Positions 44,870 through 53,200 of a stretch of 64,000 nt of DNA are shown in pieces. The notes under the pieces are model-generated. The model had not been told where the DNA came from. It worked only from the letters and a program-made list of their open reading frames with translations, and searched no databases. Position 1 is the first letter of the stretch; each line of letters opens with the position of its first letter. The DNA is taken from NCBI RefSeq assembly GCF_000025185.1, contig NC_013720.1:2232001-2296000 (forward strand). The letters run 5' to 3'. The position numbers and the translations under genes were made by a program. The DNA is from Pirellula staleyi DSM 6068. Lineage in GTDB: Bacteria > Planctomycetota > Planctomycetia > Pirellulales > Pirellulaceae.

Positions 44870-46228
44870 GTGAACGAGCCATCGGCGAGGGAGACGTCGG
44901 AGAGCGTTTCCGAGGAGTCGCTAGCAGCTGCCCGTCGACTATTCGACGAAGGGATGGAGCTCGCCGATCGAGGCGACTTGCAGGCTGCCGCCACCTGTTT
45001 GACGAAGGCGGCAGATCTAGCACCTGGCAAGCTGCCGATCCTATTTAACCTGGCTAACTTACGGACAGAGCTCGGGGATCACCAAGCAGCAGCGGCCGCT
45101 TATCACGAGGCGTTCAAGCTCGACCCCAGCGACTTCGACGTCACGCTGGGGCTCGGCAAGGCACTCGCCCAAATCGGCCAAACGCGCGATGCCTTGATGG
45201 TTCTCGAGCGCGCGTCAACGCTCGATCCCACATCGTTTGAAGCCGCCAGCGAACTAGCGCGGGTTCTCGACTCGATCGATAAATTCCGCCTCTCGATTCC
45301 CTGGCACCAAAAGGCACTGGCGATCGATCCTAGCAATGCCCCCCAGCAGTGGGCGTATGCGCGAGCGCTCGCCACCAGCGGCAAACTCGACGATGCTGCT
45401 GTGGCCCTCCGTCGGATGATCGAGCTCGAGCCGAGTTGCAGCGGAGCCTACGAGTTCCTCGGACAAATCTATGCAGCTACCGATCAAAAGCATCTTCTCG
45501 AAGGGCTAGGACAGGAGTGGCTCGCCGCTTGCCCCACTGATCCGACGGCTCAACATCTGGCAGCGTCGTGGTCGACCGACCATCAGCCCAGGCGAGCCAG
45601 CGATGCTTTCGTCCAAGAGGTGTTTGATAAGTTTGCTGCTGAGTTCGATGCGACGCTCGAAAAACTCGAGTACCGGGCACCTCAACTGGTCGCAGCTGCT
45701 GCACAGATGTTGCTCGCGCCAGGTACCTCGAAATTCGCTCGTGTTCTCGATGCCGGATGTGGCACCGGACTCTGTGGGCCGCTCGCACGCCCTTTCTCGG
45801 AGTATCTCGTGGGGGTCGACCTCTCCCGGGGGATGATCGACAAAGCCAAGGAGCGTTTTGTTTACGACGAACTGCAGGTGGCCGAGCTAACCAGCTTTAT
45901 CGAGAAGTCGGAGACTCCCTACGACCTCATACTGTCGGCTGATACGCTCGTTTATTTTGGTGACCTATCCGAAGTGGCTGCAGCGATGTTTGCCAAACTC
46001 GAGAAACACGGGGCAATCGTTGTGACGCTCGAGTCGGCCACCGCTGCCGAGAACTGCGAAACCTACTTGCTCCGGGCTCACGGCCGTTATTGCCACGAGC
46101 GAGGGTATGTCGAGCAGGTTTTGACAGCGGCAGGCTTCACCGAGATCAGCTTTTCCGAAGTTGTTTTGCGGAAGCAGGGGGCCGAGCAAGTGGCTGGCTA
46201 TCTGGTAGTTGCTCGCAAGCAGCCTTAA
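44870..46228 (+). CDS. TPR protein fused to SAM-dependent methyltransferase
   Basis: 452 residues from GTG 44870, preceded by AAGGA at 8 bases. Residues about 18-230 form tetratricopeptide repeats (RLFDEGMELADRGDLQAAA, LFNLANLRTELGDHQAAA). A class I methyltransferase domain follows, with SAM motif VLDAGCGTG (292-300), VGVDLSRGMIDKAKER and DLILSADTLVYFGD. The linker DAFVQEVFDKFAAEFDATLE is typical of TPR-methyltransferases of the NDUFAF5/BioC-like class. Target unknown. It lies 147 bases before the sheath gene on the same strand and could share its transcript, but a link to secretion is only by position. Confidence 0.88.
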   Translation: MNEPSARETSESVSEESLAAARRLFDEGMELADRGDLQAAATCLTKAADLAPGKLPILFNLANLRTELGDHQAAAAAYHEAFKLDPSDFDVTLGLGKALAQIGQTRDALMVLERASTLDPTSFEAASELARVLDSIDKFRLSIPWHQKALAIDPSNAPQQWAYARALATSGKLDDAAVALRRMIELEPSCSGAYEFLGQIYAATDQKHLLEGLGQEWLAACPTDPTAQHLAASWSTDHQPRRASDAFVQEVFDKFAAEFDATLEKLEYRAPQLVAAAAQMLLAPGTSKFARVLDAGCGTGLCGPLARPFSEYLVGVDLSRGMIDKAKERFVYDELQVAELTSFIEKSETPYDLILSADTLVYFGDLSEVAAAMFAKLEKHGAIVVTLESATAAENCETYLLRAHGRYCHERGYVEQVLTAAGFTEISFSEVVLRKQGAEQVAGYLVVARKQP

Positions 46229-46375
46229 AGTAGTCGCTGGCTCAATCCAAAAAACAACGTGGAATTGTCCAAGATCGAGACGCGAGAGGCGAATACGCTG
46301 GCGCAATTCAGGGCAGTTTTCCACCAACTATGTACATTAACGCCAATCCCTTAGGCATCACGATAGGTCTAGTTT

Positions 46376-48154
46376 ATGTCGATGAAGTACAGCGTGAATT
46401 TCGGCACGATGGGTCAAACACCTCCCGCACGTTCGGGCAAAGGGGGGGAGGTACTTCGCATTGCTCTGCTGGGGGATTTCTCCGCCGGTGCGAGCCGTGG
46501 CCGTTTGGAAACTGGCGACGACTTGGCCAAACGCAAACCGCTTCGCGTGGATGTCGACAACCTCGATCAAATCATCGCGCGACTCAACATCACCATGCAG
46601 TTGCCCGTTGGTGCCGATGGTGAGTCGGTCGAGGTGAAGATCGGCTCGATGGACGATTTTCATCCCGATCAGCTGTATGACAATGTCGAACTCTTCAGCG
46701 GACTCGCGGGGCTGCGCTCGCGCCTAAAGAACAAATCGACCTTCGCCAAAGCTGCACAAGAAATGCAGAGCTGGGTGAGTAGTGAAAAAATCGATCGCCA
46801 CCTCAGCACCGTTGCGAAGAGCCGCTCGTCGGTGGTGCCTGTCGACGGAAAATTGAGCGACTTTGCCCGCCTCGTGGGGAAGACAACCGCTGATGCAGAG
46901 AAGACCACCTCGATCGATGGGCTGCTGAAGGCAATCATCGGGCCCCTGGTGGTTCCAGCCAAAGATCCCAAAGCCGATGCCTTGGTGGCTGCTGTCGACG
47001 AAGCGATTGGCGAAGCGATGCGGAGTGTGCTGCATCATCCCGATTTTCAAACGCTCGAATCACTGTGGCGTAGCGTCGATCTGCTGACCCGTCGTCTCGA
47101 GACTGGTCCCAACTTGCAGCTGGTGATTTACGACATCAGCGCCGAAGAATTGGCTGCCGATCTCAGCTCGGCCGAATCGCTCGATCAATCGGGGCTCTAT
47201 AAGTTGCTGGTCGAACAACCGACGCTCGATGTTCAGCAAGGTTCGCTCGGCCTGCTGGTAGGCAACTATGTTTTCGAGCAGACACCGCCGCACGCAGAAC
47301 TGCTGGGACGGATCGCCAAGATTGCTGCCTCGGCGCAAGCCCCTTTCATCACCAGCACCAGCCCCGACTGTTTGAAGAAGGTGAAGCCGGAAGAAGTCCA
47401 CCCGCTGATTCAAGAGGCATGGGACGCGCTCAAGGGGTCGCCAGAGGCTGTCTATTTGGCGATCGCTTCACCACGCTTCATGCTCCGCAATCCCTATGGC
47501 GATCGGACCGATTCGATCGATCGCTTTGAGTTCGAAGAGTTCACTCGCCAGAGTGGTCTCAAGGGGATGCTATGGGGCAATCCAGCGATTCTCGCCGGGC
47601 TCTTGTTGGGGCAAACCTTCGAGCGTCAGGGGATGAAGAAGATGAATCTCGGTTCGATCCTTTCGGTCGACGATATGCCGTACTACTTCTACGAAGATCA
47701 GGATGGGGATCAAGTCGCGCTCCCTTGCACCGAGCGCTTGGTGAATGTTGCCACTGCCGAATGGATGGCCAAACAGCGGTTCATTCCGGTGCTTGCCCTG
47801 AAGGGAAAGAACGAAGTGCGGCTCGGTGGATTTCAGTCGCTCAGCGGCAAGCCCGTGGCGGGTCCTTGGGCTCCCGTGACGATCAATTTTGTCACAGGGG
47901 CGGTCACAGCAGCTCCACCTCCGCCGGCACCAGTGGCAGCAGCGCCAGCTCCCGCTGCTGCTCCAACTCCACCTCCGGCCGCCGAAGCCCCAGCTGCTCC
48001 TGCAGAAGATCCTGCTGCTGCAGCCGCCAGTGCCGATGCGGAACTCGACGCCTTGCTCGCAAGTTTGTCGGCTCCCGATCCAGCCCCACCCGCCGCAAGT
48101 GGAGGCGACGACGCCATCGACCCCGAACTTGCCGCGCTACTGGCCGATCTGTAG
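46376..48154 (+). CDS. tssB-tssC: type VI-like contractile sheath protein, TssB-TssC fusion
   Basis: 592 residues. Residues about 25-120 match the small sheath subunit TssB/VipA (LRIALLGDFSAGA, KPLRVDVDNLDQIIARL, SMDDFHPDQLYDNV). Residues about 200-510 match the large subunit TssC/VipB (LHHPDFQTLESLWRSVDLL, DQSGLYKLLVEQ, IAASAQAPFITSTSP, MLWGNPAILAGLL, TERLVNVATAEWMAKQRFIP). In canonical systems these are two proteins of about 165 and 490 residues. An Ala/Pro-rich linker (about 515-553) leads to two near-identical 11-residue motifs, DAELDALLASL (554-564) and DPELAALLADL (582-592). The sheath would contract in the cytoplasm to drive a tube. ATG 46376 or 46382 is the start. No Hcp tube gene is in the window. 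Confidence 0.85.
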   Translation: MSMKYSVNFGTMGQTPPARSGKGGEVLRIALLGDFSAGASRGRLETGDDLAKRKPLRVDVDNLDQIIARLNITMQLPVGADGESVEVKIGSMDDFHPDQLYDNVELFSGLAGLRSRLKNKSTFAKAAQEMQSWVSSEKIDRHLSTVAKSRSSVVPVDGKLSDFARLVGKTTADAEKTTSIDGLLKAIIGPLVVPAKDPKADALVAAVDEAIGEAMRSVLHHPDFQTLESLWRSVDLLTRRLETGPNLQLVIYDISAEELAADLSSAESLDQSGLYKLLVEQPTLDVQQGSLGLLVGNYVFEQTPPHAELLGRIAKIAASAQAPFITSTSPDCLKKVKPEEVHPLIQEAWDALKGSPEAVYLAIASPRFMLRNPYGDRTDSIDRFEFEEFTRQSGLKGMLWGNPAILAGLLLGQTFERQGMKKMNLGSILSVDDMPYYFYEDQDGDQVALPCTERLVNVATAEWMAKQRFIPVLALKGKNEVRLGGFQSLSGKPVAGPWAPVTINFVTGAVTAAPPPPAPVAAAPAPAAAPTPPPAAEAPAAPAEDPAAAAASADAELDALLASLSAPDPAPPAASGGDDAIDPELAALLADL

Positions 48155-48174
48155 TCGGTCATCTGCGTTGTAAC

Positions 48175-48204
48175 AGCGTGACACTCGATTGAGGGTGTCA
48201 CGCT
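48175..48204. terminator. perfect 10-bp hairpin between convergent genes
   Basis: agcgtgacac (48175-48184) and gtgtcacgct (48195-48204) pair perfectly with a 10-base loop. It lies 21 bases after the sheath stop and 81 bases from the end of the convergent methyltransferase gene. No long T-run; a bidirectional terminator is likely. Confidence 0.6.
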
Positions 48205-48285
48205 CGGAGCAAGCCACGAGAAGTCGCCTTACTCCTACAGACGACCCCATTGCGACACGCAATTCGCACAATGACTGCGAGATGA

Positions 48286-49389
48286 CTATGACTTGGCAGC
48301 GATCGTGAGATGTACGTCGTAGTGCACGCTGCTCCGATCGTGGAGGCGAAGTTTCCAAGGGATCCGATCTTGCTCGGCAGCGATCGAGAGTCCTGCAATC
48401 GATTGGGGATGCATCCCGGGAGTTAAGAGTTCTCGGAGCATTGCATCGCTCTGGCCCTCGTTTCGGCTGCGCTGCGAATGCCCGCCGATCCATTGCTCCA
48501 TCGGAGTGACAGCGGCCGACCAGTCGTAGGGTGAAGCGATCATCGCGCAGCCCCCCGGCATCATTGTGCGCGACATCGATTGCAGCAAGGCGAGTGGTGA
48601 ACCGAGCGAGTCGATCACGTTCATCGCAGCTAGACGTGCAAACTGCTGATCGCGAAACGGCAGGTCGGTTGCATCGCAGCACCAAAAATCGACTCGCTCG
48701 TAGTGCTCTTTCGGAACGATGGCGTGGACATAGTCGTACACAATCCCGACACGCCGCAACGGAAATGTGACGCGCTGCTGCGACATCGCTGCGCGGGCGA
48801 GTTGCAGCAGCGGCACGCTCATATCGATGCCGAGCACCAAGTCGTCGCTCCCGGCTTCGTCGAGTTGCCGGGCCATTTCCCAGGTAGCTCGGCCAGGACC
48901 ACATCCCAAATCCATTTGCGGCCCTGTTGGCACAGCTCCTGCGAGCGACATGGCACTGCGAACTAAGCTGGCCAAACTTCCCGCCGTGTCATTCAGGGAT
49001 TCAGCAGGGATGCGACTTGAGGCCGTAATGAATTCTTGGAAGTGATTGTAGCCGTAGCTGCTCTGATGGCTTCGAATCGTGTCGAACACCGATCCCGGCT
49101 GTGAGCAATCCCCGAGCATACTGAGAGTTGAGGGGGCAAAGTCGTTGCGTGCTAAGATCGGTAACAGGCTCGACTCGATGAAAGCGCGAATCGCTGAGAG
49201 CAAAATCGGAATGCCGAGCAGGATGGGGTACTCGCGCTGACAACCGGCAAACGAGCAGAGCAGGGCACCCTCTTCGATTTCGGTGGCGGTCCCTTTTTCG
49301 ATCCGGCCGAGCTGGAGTCGTGATTCTAAACCAGCAGCTCGGCATACGGGACAGATCGGAGCTAGTCGTTCGAAGTGCGCGAGTTTCAC
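48286..49389 (-). CDS. Trm112-like zinc domain plus SAM methyltransferase
   Basis: 367 residues from GTG 49389, preceded by AGGAAAG. The N-terminus has Cys13/Cys16 (CPVC) and Cys45/Cys50 around EYPILLGIPILL, the pattern of a Trm112-like zinc ribbon domain. A class I methyltransferase follows with motif MDLGCGPGRAT (159-169), VLGIDMSVPLLQLAR and WCCDATDLPFRD. Trm112-like domains often sit before methyltransferases that act on protein or RNA. It is in the same direction as the PAAR gene, 57 bases downstream of it, so co-transcription is likely and it may modify a component of the contractile apparatus. That link is inference. Confidence 0.82.
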   Translation of the reverse strand: MKLAHFERLAPICPVCRAAGLESRLQLGRIEKGTATEIEEGALLCSFAGCQREYPILLGIPILLSAIRAFIESSLLPILARNDFAPSTLSMLGDCSQPGSVFDTIRSHQSSYGYNHFQEFITASSRIPAESLNDTAGSLASLVRSAMSLAGAVPTGPQMDLGCGPGRATWEMARQLDEAGSDDLVLGIDMSVPLLQLARAAMSQQRVTFPLRRVGIVYDYVHAIVPKEHYERVDFWCCDATDLPFRDQQFARLAAMNVIDSLGSPLALLQSMSRTMMPGGCAMIASPYDWSAAVTPMEQWIGGHSQRSRNEGQSDAMLRELLTPGMHPQSIAGLSIAAEQDRIPWKLRLHDRSSVHYDVHLTIAAKS

Positions 49390-49446
49390 GCGTGGGCTTT
49401 CCTGGGGCCGATCGTGATCGGCGGAGGGGAGGCTTGCCGCAGCAAC

Positions 49447-49821
49447 TTAGCCCCCAATAAGGACCGTGGGGCAACCGGGAGGAAGAACCTTGCCAACCGG
49501 GCTCGGGATCGGCGCGACACACGTGGCATGTGCCGTCATGTCGTTCACTCGTGCGGCTGGAAGCCCGGCAATCAGCACCGTGCCAGAGCCCTTGGCTATC
49601 ATCCCCGGACCTGCGGGAACACAACCGGGGAGCATGCAGGGCATCGATATATCGGTGACCCGCGCAGCTGGCAAGTTCCCAATTAATACGGTCGGCGCTC
49701 CCGTGACAATCGCCAGCGGAAGGGCAGGGTGGGGGACCGGAACAATCGGATGGATCGGCGCATGACAGTGCGGAGCATCCTGCTTGATCAGGTCGGTCAT
49801 CCGTGCTGCTGCCATTCCCAT
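49447..49821 (-). CDS. PAAR-domain spike-tip protein
   Basis: 124 residues from ATG 49821, preceded by GGGAGGA. Three PAAR-type segments are seen: AAARMTD, LPAARVTDIS and LPAARVNDMTAH, with repeated GAPTVLIG, GSGTVLIAG and GCPTVLIGG strands that build the conical beta fold. His (CHAP, HATC) and Cys residues fit the zinc site at the cone tip. PAAR proteins cap the VgrG spike of type VI systems and can carry effectors; here there is no effector extension. It is divergent from the giant caspase-like gene. Confidence 0.87.
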   Translation of the reverse strand: MGMAAARMTDLIKQDAPHCHAPIHPIVPVPHPALPLAIVTGAPTVLIGNLPAARVTDISMPCMLPGCVPAGPGMIAKGSGTVLIAGLPAARVNDMTAHATCVAPIPSPVGKVLPPGCPTVLIGG

Positions 49822-49938
49822 CGATATTCCTCCCGCGACTCCGAAATTGGGCTCGCTAGCGTATTCGCCTGCGTCTCATGAATCTTGAAATTCAGCTTGC
49901 AAGATACTCCGAGTTTTACCCCCAGCATAGATCGCCCT

Positions 49939-50151
49939 TTGATTTCACGCTCCGGCCTCCTCCTCTCCCTGCTGGGACTTGTCGCAATCTGCACCCTGTT
50001 ATCCCAGCGGTATATTAGTCCGATCAGGCGTCGCAAGGGACTTGAAACAGCCGCGATAGTGCTAGCAGTGGCACTGCTACTGCTGGTAATCGCGATTGCC
50101 GCCAACGAGCCTTTTCCGCTATATCTGCCAATGAAACTCTTTCAAGCGTAA
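49939..50151 (+). CDS. possible small two-helix membrane protein
   Basis: If TTG 49939 is used the product is 70 residues; the frame is open from TTG 49885. Two hydrophobic segments (SGLLLSLLGLVAICTLL and TAAIVLAVALLLLVIAIAA) flank a basic loop RRRKG, a sensible inner-membrane topology. It lies 75 bases before the giant caspase-like gene on the same strand. There is no ATG and no clear ribosome-binding site, so it could be chance. The rest of the 49822-50226 gap holds nothing else I can support. Confidence 0.3.
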   Translation: MISRSGLLLSLLGLVAICTLLSQRYISPIRRRKGLETAAIVLAVALLLLVIAIAANEPFPLYLPMKLFQA

Positions 50152-50226
50152 AGGGTGCCGGCGGATGCCAAGTTGGCGATCGCGACGGAGTGGCCCAGAC
50201 TGTCGGTGCGGAAATAGCGTGGGATC

Positions 50227-53200
50227 ATGGCCAAAAGCAAATCGTGGGGAGCCAAACCGAGGCAGGACGAAGAGCGTCCGCTGCGCTATCGTTGGACTCG
50301 CCGAATCGTCCTCACGATTGCGCTGGTGGGGATGTCGATTTGGCTCGGGCAGTTGCTGCTGCGACCCTTCTGGCACCCCCGGCTGCACCTGGTTTTAGTG
50401 ACGGGCGATGCCTTTAGTACGGGCGATCAGGTGCTAGCCGCGCCGCGCTCGGATTATGTAGTCGAGGACTTTGCGGGACTGCTATCGCTGGCACCGGTGG
50501 TCCATCAATCGTCGGCTTCCAGTGGTCCGCTGATTCTTGGAAACCTGCGCAGTCGCGACGACATGCAGCGACTCGACGACGAACTGTCGAAGCTCGTTAC
50601 CGGACATCGCGACGTGTTTGTGGTATACGTCTCCGCGCAGGGGATTTCTTCAGACGGCGAAGCGTTTCTCGCCTGCAGTGAAGCTGATGCGCAAAACCCA
50701 CTTGCTGGGCAGTATCGTGTGCGCAATTTGCTCGCGCAGCTGTCCGAGCTCCAATCGCACGCCATTTTGCTCATACTCGATGCGGGTCAAACCGACTACG
50801 ACCCTGCACGGGGAATGCTCGTCAATCAGTTTCCACGTCTCTTGCGCGATGAAGTGCAGCGTTCCGGTTCCAAGAACCTATGGGTTCTCTCGTCGCACGG
50901 ACCTGGCGAGCGTTCGCACATTTCGCATGCCTTGCGGCGCTCGATTTTCAGTTACTTTGTCGAACACGGTATGGCGGGTGCTGCCGATTCGAGTGGCGAC
51001 AGCGTCGTCGATTTAAACGAACTTTTTCGCTACGTCTCGATCAGCACGGCTGCGTTCGTTGAGCAAACCACGGCTGGAAATGCCGCTCAAGCACCGCAGC
51101 TGATGTGGGGAGGTGGCGAGATCGATGCAGCGGCTCTCTCACTCGAAATCACGGCGGTCCTTCCACCCAACAGCGAGCGCCCCGTCCTCACGCCACAGCT
51201 GGAACTGACGCAGTTGCGCGAGCCATCGGCCATCGAAACGAGTGCAAAGCGGCAGGCCGAGAACGAAGTCCGATCGTACGTTCAGCAGCAGATCTCGCGG
51301 TTCAGTCCGCGCGGCCAATTGGGCTACATCGTGACCGATCGGGCACGCTCGGTGCTGGTTCAAGGTGGCAAAATCCCCACGCTTCCCGGCGTGACCCCTA
51401 CCGGAACACCAGCAGCTACCGACCCAGCCAAACCGGGTGAGACCAAGCCGGGCGATAAGCCAGCCGAAGGGGATGCAAAGAAACCGGACGCTGCAGCAGG
51501 AGATAAGCCAGCCGGTGATCAGGCCGCAGGCGACAAAGCGGGGGACAAGCCAGCTGCTGAGCCTACTGGCACGGCAACAGCCGGTGCGGAGACAAAGGGG
51601 GGAGACACTGCTGCTGATGGTCCAGCTATCGATCTGCTCCTTGCCAAAGGTTGGCAAGTTCGCGATGCGCTGCTGGCCGAAAGCTTGGGTCGCGCTCGAG
51701 GTGTTGATAGCTTGCCCCACATTTGGCGCGTACTCGAGCGACGTCTGCTCGCTTACGAACTACGTCATCGACGTGGTGCTAATGCGGGCGAGAAAGTGCT
51801 GCGTCAGAATGTTACGGAACTGGTGGGAGTACTCGAGCAATTGCAGGCCCGCGTGGCTGGCGATCAATTCCCCGCGCGAAGTTTAGGTCGTCGGATTGCA
51901 CTTTCTTATCCTGGTCTATCGGCACCCATCACGCAGGTGCGGCAACTCGCCGTGCTCGAACGCATTGCCGCAGAAGGTGGCGAGGCGATGCCTGCTGTCG
52001 CCGCAGCTGCACTCACGCAGCTCGACTACTTCACATCGCGCGGCGGTGAAGCTGATTTCCTCGAATGGGCTAAGGCTATTCCGCCGGAAGCGATGCCTTA
52101 CGAAGAGGTCCGTTTCACATCGGAAATTGCCGCGATGCAAGGGTTTGATTGGACCATTGCCCAGCAACTCTTGCGCAATCGACTGGAAGCGGAACGGATC
52201 GCTGCGATGTCGTCGCGTTACGAGGATTGGATCGGAAAACTTGTCCAAGAGACCGACCTGAAACGACGTCATCTCGAACGTGAGGTCCTCGCGGGTCTGG
52301 CTCCCAATCGCAACGATCTGCTCGAACGACTTGCGGCGCTTCAGGCCGATCTTGTGCAGCTGCGGACCAACTTAAAACTGCTCGAAGATGCGCATCGCCT
52401 GGAAGTGGAGATGCTCCATCACTTGCCCGAATATCTCTCGTGGCAAGCGTCGCGCGATGGGGCCACGCTGAAGGAGCAGTCATCCTCGACCGAGATCAGC
52501 ACGCTGGTCGATAGCCTGATCGATCTCGTCGAGCTGCGGCAATTGCCCGATCCCACCAAGCTGCCGACCCTTGCGCGACTCTTGCCCATCGTCAAGCAAA
52601 ACCGCGATACGGTTCACAACTATTTTAGCGACGACCGGATCGAGCGGCTGGTCGCGATTCCGGCAACTCCCGGGGATGCTTGGGAGATCGAGCTTCTTCT
52701 TGAAACAACACTCCCTTCAGCCGGTGGACGACAGCTGCTGCTCGATGCGTGCGGAATTGTCGATGCGGAACTTGCCAGCGGTGTCACTCTGCCCGATGTG
52801 ACGCGCGTCAGTTTGCCCACCTCAGCAGGTCGACTTCCTGCTACGGAAGTGCATCGGCGTGGTGAGCTAGCCTGGAAAATGCTGCGCCTCTTGCATCCTG
52901 ATAACAAAGAAGAATTTCCTGAACTCTCATCGCTGGAAGCTGCTTGGAAGATGATTCCGCCCGTGGAGCGTACGCGGGAAGACATTAGTGAATTTGCCGT
53001 AGCGGTCGATCAGTTTTCCGAAGAGCTCGCGTCGTTCTACCGCAACCTGCCTGGCGTGATCGAACAGCGTGCTGCTGCGGGGCAAGATTTTCGGCAAGTC
53101 GCCGATCGTAAGGCGCGCATTCGTGAACTGGCGATGATTGAGCGAGGTTGCTACTTCGTCGACTCGCGCGATGCAGCGGTGATGGCCGATCCGAGCCCCT

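Noticed and set aside
49797-50105. 102-codon minus-strand frame upstream of the PAAR gene
   Set aside because: It overlaps the PAAR start and its ribosome-binding site in another frame and shows no domain or plausible start.
50227-51130. An active metacaspase-type protease
   Set aside because: The His and Cys catalytic positions are Gln138 and Gly187 and no alternative His-Cys pair is evident nearby, so only a pseudo-enzyme is supported.
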